Assembly (NCBI RefSeq): GCF_020283565.1
Contig: NC_060063.1
Span: 35,364,635-35,428,634 of the forward strand
Reading direction: 5' to 3'
Length of the DNA: 64,000 nucleotides
Source: Trifolium pratense
Lineage: Eukaryota > Streptophyta > Magnoliopsida > Fabales > Fabaceae
Shown: positions 47,418 through 58,660 of the stretch, in pieces
Position numbering within the stretch: position 1 is the first letter of the stretch
Layout: every line of letters starts with the position of its first letter
Translations under genes and position numbers: made by a program
Notes under the pieces: model-generated
What the model was told of the DNA's origin: nothing
Seen by the model: the letters and a program-made list of their open reading frames with translations, nothing else
Database searches by the model: none

Positions 47418-50400
47418 TCTTTTACTAGTAAAAGGAATGTTGAGTTGCTCACAAGCAAGTATTTTGATGATGTGGCACTCTATAAGAAAAGTTTACAATC
47501 TCTATTAAAAAACATTTTCATCATTTCCTTTAATTAAATCATTTTAATTTTAATTATCTTTAATTAAATCATTTTAATTTTAATTATCAATATATCAAAT
47601 TATCACTATATAACCTTTTCATCATCTCCTTTAATTAAATCATTTTTATTTTAATTATCAATATATCAAATTATCACTATATAACTTCTTACAAGGGACC
47701 AACTAACTAAAATGAAAAATTATTAAATTAAAATGGACCAACTAATATATAAGATTTATATAACCACAAAATATTCATGACTATTGGAATTCTTTCAATA
47801 CTAATAAAAAAAGGAACATTATATTTCAAGCAAGTGACTCACTTTGATATTCCAAACCTCTTTGATCAATCCCTTAAAGAACTGAATTTAATAAAAAAAA
47901 AAAACGTGTGTCTCTCTTGCTTGAAATATATTCTTTCAATACTAAATGAATTAAAAAGGGATCATTCTTCATTACTTATATTGTTTAGAAGGGATTGCTT
48001 GAAACCAAAGGGATCATACTTCTACTTAGCCTAATGAATTAAAAGGGATCATACTTCTAATTTTATGATTCTACTTAGACATATAAGTTATTGTGATGAT
48101 GTGACACTCTATAAGAAAAGTCTACAATCTTTATTAAAACATTTTCATATTTCATATAATAGAGTTACTCTAATAATAAATAATAAACAATAATAATATA
48201 TTAAAAAAAACTAACACAATTTATTGTTGTTGAATTGAGACAAAAATGAATTGCAAGTAATGAAAGGTGGAATGATGCATCATGTTATTGTTTTAATTGC
48301 ATTGCAATATCTTATTAAAATATATATTGTATGTTACAATTTCCTATTAATGCAATTGAAAACAAAGAATTCTTGGAGACACTAATATTGAATATGTAAA
48401 TTTAGCTAATTATCAAACACAAGCTCTATATAAAGTTAACCCAAAAGCTAATTATCACCACCACCATACCAGGAAGTCTACCTTCTATGTTTTAACAAAA
48501 TTTTAATTTATCTATCTCATGGCAAAAACTCTATGGTTTCTTTGTCTAACATCTCCATGAGAAAAAGTTATGCATCTTCACCTTCCATATCTTAAAGTTA
48601 CACATTATAGTGTCTTGAATTGATTTAAAAGCTATTGTGTGCATATATATAGTTACATCATAAGTATATTGGTTTTTGTCCTTGGTATGTGATGGTATCT
48701 AACCTCTTAGAATATCAGGTATTTCTACATGTGATTGATTAAGAAATTGATATACATATATGTGATAGTTGCCTATTAATATGTTTGTAAATTGAAATTT
48801 TCCTATTACTCTGAGTTTAGAACATCTCTAATCATTTTTTTATTTCTTTTTTAGGTTGGATATTTTTTTAAATATCAACCGGTGTTTTGTTCGATGATTA
48901 ATTAAACTTTGAGTTGAATCGATTAATATGAATATGACTATTTTTTCATGTGAAGGAGGAGAACAGGATAAAACATACTTATATTTTTGCTTACGTTGCA
49001 TTTTTGCTCCTTATAAAGCCTATGAAATGACACCTCATGTAAGGATGTGTATTTAACTCTAATGGCAGTTTGTAAACCATCATTTTTTTTTATTGATATA
49101 ATGTTTGTAATTAGACAACTTTTCTTTTTCATTTATTATTTTATTAGTCTAATGTTTTAGCTTATTTGTTTCTTATTTTCTTTTTCATTTATTATTTTAT
49201 ATAAGGTAAAAGATTTGTATAAAAAATTGTTGATTAATGGAAATATAATTAATTATTTTCATGTGAATAAGTTGAAGAGGATAAAAGAGACTTCTATTTA
49301 TTGATTTTGAAGTGCCTTAAAATTTATATAGATCGAGGGTATATTGATGTTGGATGAATTCAATTAAAAGAGGACAATCCAAATAATTTAGAAATATAAA
49401 TATGTGTCTCATTTTTAAATACTATATTGTCTACAATGTGTATGTGATCTACTTGATCTCGATCAAGAGAAATATAGAAACAAAAACAAAGTAGAAATTA
49501 AAATAAGTTTTTTTTTTTTTTTTTGTAGTTGACACTCAAGTCTTGCGGTTCTTATAATTGTAATACATGCAAGAAGTTATATTGATTCAAATTGACTTAG
49601 AGGTTGTCCAAATATATAATCTTCATGCACTTATCGTCTAACACTTGCCTAAATCTGGATGGTTCAATATGAGTATATATGAATTTTAATGGACGGTCCT
49701 ATTTTAATCTACGCATGCCATCTTATTCTTACAACCATAAAATGAATCGATGAAAAGAATTGTGCTAAAAACATGTTAGTTTAGAAATTGTGCTAAATAC
49801 TTTTTCCTCCCACTTAGAATTGTACTAAAAACTTTCTAAATTAAATTAAAAAAAGACAAAAATTATTAAATAAAAATTGTTGATGCTCATTTGTCAAAAT
49901 AAATTTTAGAAATTATTAAAACCGTAGATGTTAAAATATATTTACATATATTTAGAAAATATAATCACACATATATTTAAACATATTTACACACAACTAA
50001 AATTCACCAATAATTCAAAAATTATTAATTTAATTTAGATAATAATATAACTTTTTGGATAAATTAAGTACATATTCTAAAAGAATGTTTACGTTACGGC
50101 TGAAAATAAAATAGTGGAATATTTATAAGAATAAGATGACATTTTTTTAAGCAAATAAGAAGATGACACATGTTAAATCTTAAATTCATCTATAAGACTT
50201 TCTTTACCTTAACCAAAATTCAAATATATAAAATCTTCGTCCAAACTTATATATTGACAACAATAAATATTCAAGTTTATATAATATAATAAGAAAATAA
50301 ATGTTCAAGAAAATATTAAATAAGAGGGACAAAAACTAACAATAATTTTGAAGAGACACAAACCTCACCAAGAAAAAGAAAAACAAACCAAAAACAAAAG

Positions 50401-51123
50401 GACCAAGCAAAAAAAAAAAGTGAACCAAACAATAGACTAAAAAATTGGGACTAATAAAGTTGGAATAAAATTTCACCAAGTGAATAAGTGAGAATAAACT
50501 CCAAGAAAACGAGAGATGAGTAAGTAGATAAGCTATTTGGAACCTTAAATTGCATAGAACGCAGTAAGCAAAATATGCTATTTGATACATAATTTTCAAA
50601 AAATGAGAACACGTGGAACAAATAGTCAAAGCCACCATATATGAATCATATTCTATAATCAAAACTTTTTTTAACATTTCTCATGAGCAATAATGTCTAC
50701 AAGTATAATTAGGTATGCCTCCAACTCTTATTGAAAATAATAAAATAAGGGATACATCAAAAATAAAAAACAAAGTGACATTTGACTATAAAATTGCAAC
50801 TCATATAAAGAAAACTAAAATCTTATATTATTACACTAATAAAATAAAAAATGATACATCCTTTCAAACTTATGAAATATTATAAGAGATCTATTACATT
50901 AAAATGTAAACAAACTACGATATAAATTAATAAAAAATCTAATATTTCTAAACAACTTTTTTTTTTACTCATATACTAATATTAAATATAATCATATTTT
51001 AAAATAATATCTATTATTTAACTATATGTGATTATAGTTATCGCAATTATTATTTTTTATTTATAAAAATATTTTAATTTTATATTTTAATCAAACCCGT
51101 GCAACGCACGGGTTTATCCCTAG
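47418..51123 (+). mobile_element. Non-autonomous Helitron, about 3.7 kb
   Basis: Starts TCTTTTACTAGTAAAAGG after an A and ends with the hairpin CCCGTGC-AAC-GCACGGG (51096-51112), TTTATCC and CTAG (51120-51123), followed by T. This is the standard A|TC...CTRR|T arrangement with the hairpin about seven bases from the end. The interior is AT-rich. Its few open frames (for example plus 47777-48034 and minus 50336-50677) are unlike RepHel or any host gene. A 5'-like stretch (GATGATGTGGCACTC...TCTATTAAAA) occurs at 47472-47515 and again at 48097-48140. Confidence 0.75.
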
Positions 51124-51270
51124 TTAATAATAATAGTAATATGTATTTCTCTAACTCGGTTGATAATATCGGAGTCTACCGGGCTTTAGTCCTCTTTCTT
51201 TACCAAAAAAATAAAAAATAAAAAAGTATTGGAGTCTAGCAATATAAGATCGTTTGTTGTAGTTTATTTA

Positions 51271-51910
51271 GGCACTGTTTGGTAAGTCCAATAAGCTAGC
51301 TTATAGCTTATTGAACTAACTTATAAGTTTGTTTGAAAAAATGTGAAGCATTTGGTAACGAGCTTCTCTAACTAGCTTATAGCTTATAGCTTATAGCTTT
51401 TTCATTTTATTTCATATTTACCCTCATTAATTTTATTTATTTACTTTTTAAAAAATTATAATAACTATCCACTAACACTTACAAAAAAAATCTACCAACT
51501 AACCATGTATTTTTATGTCATTTTGTACTTACAACAGCTAAATTTGCCAAACACTTTAATTTTATTCTCCTAGCTTTTCAGCTATAAGCTACCAGCCATC
51601 AGCTATTAGCTATAAGCTAGCTTTTCAGCTATAAGCTAGCTTATCAGCTATAAGCCAGCTTATCGGCTATCAAAAACTACCAACTAACCATGTATTTTTA
51701 TGTCATTTTGTACTTACAACAGCTAAATTTGCCAAACACTTTAATTTTATTCTCCTAGCTTTTCAGCTATAAGCTACCAGCCATCAGCTATTAGCTATAA
51801 GCTAGCTTTTCAGCTATAAGCTAGCTTATCGGCTATAAGCTAGCTTATCGGCTATAAGCTAGTTTATCGGCTATCAGCTAGCTTATAGCTTATTTTTACC
51901 AAACAAAGCC
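51271..51910. mobile_element. hAT-like MITE rich in AGCTTATAGC repeats
   Basis: Ends GGCACTGTTTGGTAA (left) and TTACCAAACAAAGCC (right) form an imperfect inverted repeat of the hAT MITE type. The interior has many copies of GCTATAAGCTAGCTTAT and a direct duplication (about 51504-51650 and 51679-51830). No clear 8-bp target duplication was found, probably because of drift. It ends about 60 bases before the next gene's first ATG, so it may contribute to its promoter. Confidence 0.7.
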
Positions 51911-51970
51911 TTAATAAGAAAACCCTAGTGGAATTGAAATTTAGAAGAGAAGAGAAGAGAGATTTGGACG

Positions 51971-53476
51971 ATGGAAAAATTAACCCCTTTGGATATGATA
52001 TATGAAGATCGTTCACTTTACAAGCTGACTAAGGATGAAAAGATTTTTTGAACAGATGAGGAAAGACCTGGAATGTGATATCAATGAGGAGGAGATGATT
52101 GAAAGACCACCCTTTTATTTTACATATAGTGATGATGATGATGAAGATGATTTGGACCAAATAAAAGATCCTGGACAAGTATGCATGCATGCTGTTATAT
52201 TTGAATTTGTTTTTTTTTTTTCTGACTGATTGAGATTTTGTAATAATCGTCTGTTTGAAATCGAAGATCCAGGCGAAGGACGACGCTGCTGCACTTGATG
52301 CAGTAAAGAATGTTTTGGAAGAAATTATTCAGTTACCTGCGTCAAAGAAGATTTGTGATGTTCATCGTCTTGATCAACAAATTCTAACAAAAATCGTGCA
52401 AAATTTGAAAAAGAATTCCATTACTCAAGAAACCTTGAATCAACTAAAAAACCGTCTTCAGGTATAGTATATGTTAATGATAAAAACATAGAGGGAAATT
52501 CAGTTGCTTGCATTGCAAGTCTGTTAGAATCTAACTGTCAACAATTGCTTGTAACTAACTAAGTTGGTTAGGATATAGTTAGTTAGTTGTTAGAGTTTGT
52601 GTTAAGTCATAGCTTGTATATAAGAGATGATTGTATCATGAACTCATCAGATTTGTGCATAATAAAAGTGATTGTTGACTTATTTTTGTTTGTACTTGTG
52701 ACAACTGGATTCAAATTAGGATGCCAACAAACCCACTTGGGTTGGTCTGGTGGTATTGGCTCGGGATCTGGGAGTGTGCTCCTCCTTAAGGTCTCAGGTT
52801 CGATTCTCTCTGGTGCCAATTTGGGTGGGCTAATTTAGCTTATTAAAAAAAAAAAAAAATTAGGATACCAACAGTTTGAAATTAGGATAGTTCTTACTAA
52901 ATTAGCAAATGGATCCTTAGGTAATGCCCTTTAGGACTGTGTTGTCCTTTCCTTACAATGAAATCAAGCTTGTATTTTCAACTTGTTGATGATAGATATT
53001 TTCTAATCTGTATACGCAGTTGGCTGAGAAGGACAACAAAATTGCTTCACCAGTTCCCTTGCAAGCGCCACCACATGATGATGATAAAGTAAAGCATAAT
53101 TCTTCTATAATGTGTTTGGTTTTGCATCGCAGTTTTATTTTTATATATCATTTTTCTCGCGAATTTTATGGATTGTGTTGCATCCATTTTAAATTGAAGG
53201 TGCAGGCCCATGAACAACAGCAGGAGGAGACGAAAAGAAAATTAACCACCAGGTATACATGTGTTTTATTTGTTCCCCTTGGTTTCAGAAATTAACTAAA
53301 TCATGCTGCGTTTTTCACAAAATATGATTCCTACTTTTGGCAGCTACATTCCTGACTCTGCTGCTGCTGCTGCTTCGGTAAACAATGTTTCTGAAGAAAT
53401 GACCCAGTTACCTGCATCAAAGAAGATTTGTTATGCACAAGATGACGACGATGATGAAAAGTCTCTGAAGAAATAA
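51971..53476 (+). CDS. Unknown acidic protein gene, five exons
   Basis: Exons: 51971 (or 52035)-52178, 52273-52461, 53020-53088, 53206-53252 (or from 53200, an alternative AG), 53344-53476. All introns are GT-AG. From the ATG at 52035 the chain is 582 nt (193 aa) with every phase closing. The upstream ATG (51971) would add about 21 residues but is out of frame by one base: exon 1 from there is 208 nt. This is best explained by one extra T in the T6 run at 52044-52049. The protein has an acidic DDDDEDD stretch in exon 1, a helical Leu/Lys-rich exon 2 and an acidic C terminus. The motif LPASKKIC appears in exon 2 and again in exon 5 with similar flanking DNA, showing an internal duplication. 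I do not recognise the family. Likely nuclear or cytosolic, with no signal peptide or membrane helix. Confidence 0.6.
52730..52856 (+). mobile_element. Au-like SINE in intron 2 of the unknown gene
   Basis: tRNA-derived: a box-A-like TTGGTCTGGTGGTA (52742-52755), box-B GGTTCGATTCT (52797-52807) and a poly(A) tail. It is flanked by a 17-bp target duplication (52713-52729 and 52857-52873, AAATTAGGAT(G/A)CCAACA) with one mismatch. The ACCCACTTGGGTTGGTCT start resembles the plant Au SINE family as I remember it. Confidence 0.85.
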
Positions 53477-53626
53477 AGTTTCTAGAAGTCTTTTATGACT
53501 TTTTATCTCTTTTGTCATGTTCATGAAATTTTGTTTCAATCGGGTTTAAGTTTAACCTGCATAGTGTGTTTGGATATTAATTGAATTCAATGTGAATTTT
53601 CATGTCAATCCATAAAGTATAGTTCT

Positions 53627-53889
53627 TGTTGAAATTTGGGGAATTTAGGTGAAAGAATAGGAGAAAATAATAAGGAACAATAAAATATTATTGATAATAA
53701 TGTTAATAACCCTAATTACAATATTTACATTATTTACATTCTCAAATAGTATGATACTACCTTGGTATTTATAACCAAGTGAATAAATTTAAATCTAAAC
53801 TAAATCCCTTTATTATAGGGCTAAGAATAAACAAACCAAATCGAGATATTTTCTCAACAAATAATATTATAATATTTTCTATTCTAACA
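53627..53889 (-). repeat. TRIM LTR 1
   Basis: 263 bp. Differs from LTR2 and LTR3 at one visible base near 53703 (T versus C). Confidence 0.92.
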
Positions 53890-54460
53890 CTCCCCCTTAA
53901 GCTAAAGCTTACTAAGCTTTAAACTTGTTACAAAATTAACCCTGAAAAAAAAATTAAATCCATTGATAGCAAGCCAACGAAGAGCAGCAACCAAAGAAGC
54001 AGTAGAGGAGCGGCTGAATTAAGTAAAAATACCCGCGGATTGAAATATCACAAACGGGGGCCCGCGGATTAAAGAATCACAAACGGGTAACTGTGGTTAA
54101 AGGTAACGGGACCCGCGGATTAAAGAATCACAAACGGGTAACGGGATTAAAGGTAAAGGGGGCCGCGGATTAAATAATCACAAACAGGTAACGGGATTAA
54201 AGGTAACAGGGACCCGTGGATTAAAGAATCACAAACGGGTAACAGGATTAAAGGTAACGGGACCCGAAGATTAAAGAATCACAAACGGGTAACAAAATAA
54301 AAAGAAATTTCAATGACGGCTAGGGTTTATATGAAAAAAAGGTTAAGTAAAGCATATATGAACAAAAAGGTAAGTAAAATGAAGAATAATCGAGAGTTAA
54401 ATCTCGGGGAAAATTGCAGCGGAATTATGTTTCAAGGTGGATACCATGGCTCTGATACCA
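53890..54460 (-). other. TRIM interior 1
   Basis: 571 bp, non-coding. Contains about six units of (A)CCCGCGGATTAAAGAATCAC / AAACGGGTAACGG-type repeat (about 54030-54290), spaced by about 45 bases. Minus-strand purine tract GGGGGAG at 53890-53897. Primer site TGGTATCAGAGCCATGG (minus) at 54444-54460, directly touching LTR2. It lacks an 18-base segment present in interior 2. Confidence 0.88.
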
Positions 54461-54723
54461 TGTTGAAATTTGGGGAATTTAGGTGAAAGAATAGGAGAAA
54501 ATAATAAGGAACAATAAAATATTATTGATAATAATGTCAATAACCCTAATTACAATATTTACATTATTTACATTCTCAAATAGTATGATACTACCTTGGT
54601 ATTTATAACCAAGTGAATAAATTTAAATCTAAACTAAATCCCTTTATTATAGGGCTAAGAATAAACAAATCAAATCGAGATATTTTCTCAACAAATAATA
54701 TTATAATATTTTCTATTCTAACA
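54461..54723 (-). repeat. TRIM LTR 2 (central)
   Basis: 263 bp, shared between the two interiors. It has a primer site on one side and a purine tract on the other, so it serves as 5' LTR for one unit and 3' LTR for the next. Confidence 0.92.
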
Positions 54724-55312
54724 CTCCCCCTTAAGCTAAAGCTTACTAAGCTTTAAACTTGTTACAAAATTAACCCTGAAAAAAAATTAAATCCATTGAT
54801 AGCAAGCCAACGAAGAGCAGCAACCAAAGAAGCAGTAGAGGAGCGGCTGAAGAGATGAATCCATATCAAATTAAGTAAAAATACCCGCGGATTGAAATAT
54901 CACAAACGGGGGCCCGCGGATTAAAGAATCACAAACGGGTAACTGTGGTTAAAGGTAACGGGACCCGCGGATTAAAGAATCACAAACGGGTAACGAGATT
55001 AAAGGTAAAGGGGGCCACGGATTAAATAATCACAAACAGGTAACGGGATTAAAGGTAACAGGGACCCGTGGATTAAAGAATCACAAACGGGTAACAGGAT
55101 TAAAGGTAACGGGACCCGAAGATTAAAGAATCACAAACGGGTAACAAAATAAAAAGAAATTTCAATGACGGCTAGGGTTTATATGAAAAAAAGGTTAAGT
55201 AAAGCATATATGAACAAAAAGGTAAGTAAAATGAAGAATAATCGAGAGTTAAATCTCGGGGAAAATTGCAGCAGAATTATGTTTCAAGGTGGATACCATG
55301 GCTCTGATACCA
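54724..55312 (-). other. TRIM interior 2
   Basis: 589 bp, nearly identical to interior 1. It has an extra GAGATGAATCCATATCAA-like 18 bases near 54852-54870. The same repeat units occur at about 54885-55140, and the primer site is at 55296-55312. Confidence 0.88.
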
Positions 55313-55575
55313 TGTTGAAATTTGGGGAATTTAGGTGAAAGAATAGGAGAAAATAATAAGGAACAATAAAATATTATTGATAATAATGTCAATAACCCTA
55401 ATTACAATATTTACATTATTTACATTCTCAAATAGTATGATACTACCTTGGTATTTATAACCAAGTGAATAAATTTAAATCTAAACTAAATCCCTTTATT
55501 ATAGGGCTAAGAATAAACAAACCAAATCGAGATATTTTCTCAACAAATAATATTATAATATTTTCTATTGTAACA
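55313..55575 (-). repeat. TRIM LTR 3
   Basis: 263 bp. Ends ATTGTAACA where LTR1 and LTR2 have ATTCTAACA. Confidence 0.92.
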
Positions 55576-55684
55576 GTTCTATTAACTTGTTGTCTCCAAG
55601 TGATTGTTGACTTGTGTGTTGTTTGTAGTTATGACAACAGGATTCAAACATAGACATACTTGCTAGTAGTAACCTAGTATAGAT

Positions 55685-56050
55685 TAGAACCAATCTGTTG
55701 CTAATAGGTCTCTGACTTACTCATTGTAAGTCTCAATCATCTGAACCAAGATTTCATAACTACTAACATATTTCCTCTGCTCTGAGAGAATTAAAATATC
55801 TTTCAGTGCACGGTAGTTAACGCCTATGGTTTTTCAGTAAGATCATCTGGTCCAGACTGCATCATTACATAGAAGCATAAATAAAGTCATAATTTTCACA
55901 AGTCAAGAATAAGGAGTCAACAAGGTTGTCTGAATTTCTTATACCATAGTGTATGTCTTTCCTGATCCTGTCTGGCCATTGGTAAATATGCAGACATTGT
56001 AACCATCAGAATAGGACGGATTAAAGGCTGTGTATCCGAGAAAACTTCCT
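55685..56050 (-). pseudogene. Kinesin-14 motor domain pseudogene fragment
   Basis: Two former exons survive. 56050-55945 follows a CAG acceptor and encodes EVFSDTQPLIR, then after a one-base loss GYNVCIF and the intact ATP-binding loop GQTGSGKTYTM, ending at a GT donor. 55856-55685 follows another CAG and encodes SGPDDLTEK, then after a shift GVNYRALKDI, SEQRKYVSSYEI and VQMIE.YNE. A stop (TAA where CAA is expected) interrupts it before VRDLLATD. The wording matches plant kinesin-14 motors. The fragment covers only the middle of a motor domain, has several disabling changes and cannot make a working motor. Confidence 0.88.
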
Positions 56051-56479
56051 CTGTAGGCAAAACATAAGTAGAAGCAATGATGAAACCATACTTAGTATCA
56101 ACAATTTTACTGAAAAGGCTAATAAAAACCAATCTTGGGATACACAAGAACCAAACACTCTATACCTTATATTTTATATATACTTAAGATAATTACATTT
56201 GAATGAAAGACAAACGGGCAACAATATGCGCCGCTATCCTTTTTTGGATGGCAAAACTAACCCTCTTAAACACTCTATTGAAATTAAATGTCTTCTTCCC
56301 CTCTTTCCTGTATTTGGAAGGCGTTGCGAGTGAGATACTTCCTTCCTCCACACGTTATTGCCCACACAAGAAAGGTCTAACTCTGCACTACACCCTAGGT
56401 TTGGCTATTCACTCTCATTTTAGGAGGCACAAAACCAAAGAAAAGGGGAAAAACCCCAGATAAGGGGTCATTGAAGTAA
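56051..56479. other. Flank of the kinesin fragment, no gene seen
   Basis: The plus-strand open frame 56203-56463 has no recognised motif. An upstream kinesin exon was not found here. Confidence 0.4.
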
Positions 56480-57417
56480 GACTATATACAATGGTTTCAA
56501 CACCAAAACACCTTCAACACCCACTTTTTCACTCCACATCATTTTCTCTTTCTTCCACCTAATCATTCAACACACATTCAACTTTTACCCTCTCCAGTGG
56601 TTTTTCTATTCAACACCCTACCCCACCACTTTCTCTACCCCACCACTTTCTATTTCATATTCTTATTTAAATTTTAATTTTTGTTTTTATGATTAAATAA
56701 AATTATAATTATCGATTAAAATTAAATTAAAATAATACACTTAACAAAATTTATTTAAATATTTTTTTATTTTCTTAATTTAAAATGCAATACATCACAC
56801 AAATAACGTAATTAGTACGATATAAATTAACTTAAAATGCAATACAACACACAAGTTACGTAATTAATACGATGCAAATTAACTTAAAATACGAAACAAC
56901 ACACAAATAACGTATAGAAGAATTGTTGGGATCCATTTCACTAAAAAAAGATTAAAACTTCAAAAGAAAGACTAATTAGAAAGATAATAATAGATTAAGA
57001 TAGTGAAAAATTTGATTTTTTTTTTCTGTGTCCAAATGAAATGAACCAAGTCTCTATTTGTAGAAAAAAAAATCACGAATTTTGGTAAAAAAATAAAAAA
57101 TTAATTTGCAATGAGATAATTGAGTTCAAAGTATTAATGTGATAAGAATCCGGAGAGCCAATCAGACGAAGACACGTGTCCTTATTTCTTTCTCTCTCTG
57201 CGTTTCACTCTCGCCCACTCTCCTCACCCGCGCGTGTATCACACGCGCCCTGCTGCAACCAAACAAAACCCGCCGCGTGGCCCCTGCGTCAGATTCAACA
57301 CAGTTGAAACTTTTCATCACCCAACTCCTCCACATCATTTTTTCAACACTCCCTCCAATGGTTTCAACAGTTGAAACACTCCTTCAACACCATTTTTTCT
57401 TTCCATTGCACATGGTC
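56480..57417. mobile_element. PIF/Harbinger-like non-autonomous element
   Basis: Left end GACTATATACAATGGTTTCA and right end (reverse complement) GACCATGTGCAATGG are related inverted repeats. TAA flanks both ends (56477-56479, 57418-57420), the 3-bp target type of PIF/Harbinger. Subterminal parts repeat TTCAACAC and GTTGAAAC words on both sides. A GC-rich patch at 57170-57290 contains ACACGTGTCC and CCGCGCGTG. No transposase. Confidence 0.6.
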
Positions 57418-57420
57418 TAA

Positions 57421-58522
57421 GAAAGAATGATGAAATCACATGTTCTGATTAACTGACTAATGCTAATCCACATCATTTAAATAAATACTCTAACAATACA
57501 AATTCTGGGCCTTGAGAAAACCATCAGCAACATTAGTTTTTTGAGTGGCTATGTTACATAGTTAATAGAGTTATGTGCTTTTGTTACTAGATGCATGGAT
57601 GAATTCACTTAGAAAATTTTCAAAATGATAAGTTGTTTCCTCTGAATCTATAAGTATGGCTGAGGATGAAGTTTATTTCTCTATTGTTACATCATACACA
57701 AAATGAGTTTTGTGAGTAAGAAATTATAGTTCTAGAGTGCATTAGATTTATGGTTCCATTGATCAAGAGTTGAAAGCAAAGATCAATCTCGGTGTGGATA
57801 CATGCGTAGAGTCGTCAAGAGTTGCAATTTTTTTTACTGTATATATATAATTTTAGACACAAATCGATCCAAATTATTCCGTTGTGAATGTTATGAACAC
57901 TGCTAAGAACTTTCACCATTTTACATATATTGTTGATCCACCATCTATGGTAATAAAACTCCTCATAGTATAATATGCAAATGCTGCTTTATGGGATTCA
58001 TTTCATTTTTTCAGTAACCCCAAAAACACTTAACAAAACTAAACAACACAACAGTCAAAGATCACAAGATTTGATAGACACAAAATGTAAAAGACCTATA
58101 AATTATGGAAGAAACATTATGGTATACTATATATACACATTAAGGGGTAAATTCAAGTTCAATTTGACTAGAAAAACTGTTCTGTTTGTTTCTGCAGCAA
58201 ACAATTATAGTACGTTTTTTGCAGCAACTCTGCTAATTTCCACATTGGTTTCTTCAGGACAGTACTCAATTATAGTAATTTTTTTAGAGGAGAGACAAAA
58301 CAAGTGTTAAAAAGTGAAGAAATAAAAAAATGTTAAAAGGTGAAGGTTATTTTGTAATTAAAAAATCACTTTTACATGTTATATCCAAACAAACTAAAGA
58401 CTATTTTATTAAAAAATGATATATATTTTTTTTTTACAAAAAACAAAGACAGTAAATTCTATTTTTATATAAAATCTTTAAAAACTAATTTCTAAATTAT
58501 TGAATATCAATATCGCTATAAT
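57421..58522. other. Intergenic DNA, no gene recognised
   Basis: AT-rich. The plus-strand frame 57975-58310 shows no motif or splice context. No terminal repeats seen. Confidence 0.45.
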
Positions 58523-58660
58523 GTGGTCCCCGTGAACTTACCTCAGTTGGCAGGGACATCACATATATTATGCAGGAGTCGAGGTTCGAACCCCGAACAC
58601 TCCACTTATCACCTTTAAGGGTGAAATTTCAATTTAATAGGTTACTTGACAAAAAATAAA
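58523..58660 (+). mobile_element. tRNA-derived SINE
   Basis: GGTCCCCGTGAACTTACCTCAGTTGG carries a pol III box A (CTCAGTTGGCAGGG). Box B GGTTCGAACCC is at 58583-58593. The 3' part ACTCCACTTATCACCTTTAAGG ends in GGTTACTTGAC and an A-rich tail. This layout is common in legume SINEs. No clear target duplication, so the ends are approximate. It is not a tRNA gene because no cloverleaf acceptor stem forms. Confidence 0.7.

Larger units (their letters stand above)
53627..55575 (-). mobile_element. TRIM retroelement with three LTRs and two interiors
   Basis: Three 263-bp LTRs (53627-53889, 54461-54723, 55313-55575), TGTTGAAATT to (C/G)TAACA, alternate with two interiors of 571 and 589 bp. The whole array is flanked by one GTTCT duplication (53622-53626 and 55576-55580). 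The initiator-Met primer site touches LTR2 and LTR3, and a purine tract touches LTR1 and LTR2, so orientation is minus. Size and absence of coding sequence fit a terminal-repeat retrotransposon in miniature. One outer target duplication shows the array inserted once or grew in place by unequal recombination. It lies about 150 bp after the stop of the unknown gene. Confidence 0.92.

Noticed and set aside
47777..48034. 85-codon frame in the Helitron, tested as a captured gene fragment
   Set aside because: Low-complexity Lys/Leu/Ile translation with no recognised motif and no splice boundaries.
54030..54290. Regular short repeats with spacers, considered as a CRISPR-like array
   Set aside because: Plant nuclear DNA, the spacers are also repeated, and the array lies inside a TRIM interior with LTRs and primer sites.
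56203..56463. 86-codon frame before the Harbinger-like element
   Set aside because: No motif, no splice partners and no similarity to the adjacent kinesin remnant.
58540..58600. tRNA gene suspected from box A and box B
   Set aside because: No acceptor or anticodon stems form; the layout and A-rich tail fit a SINE.
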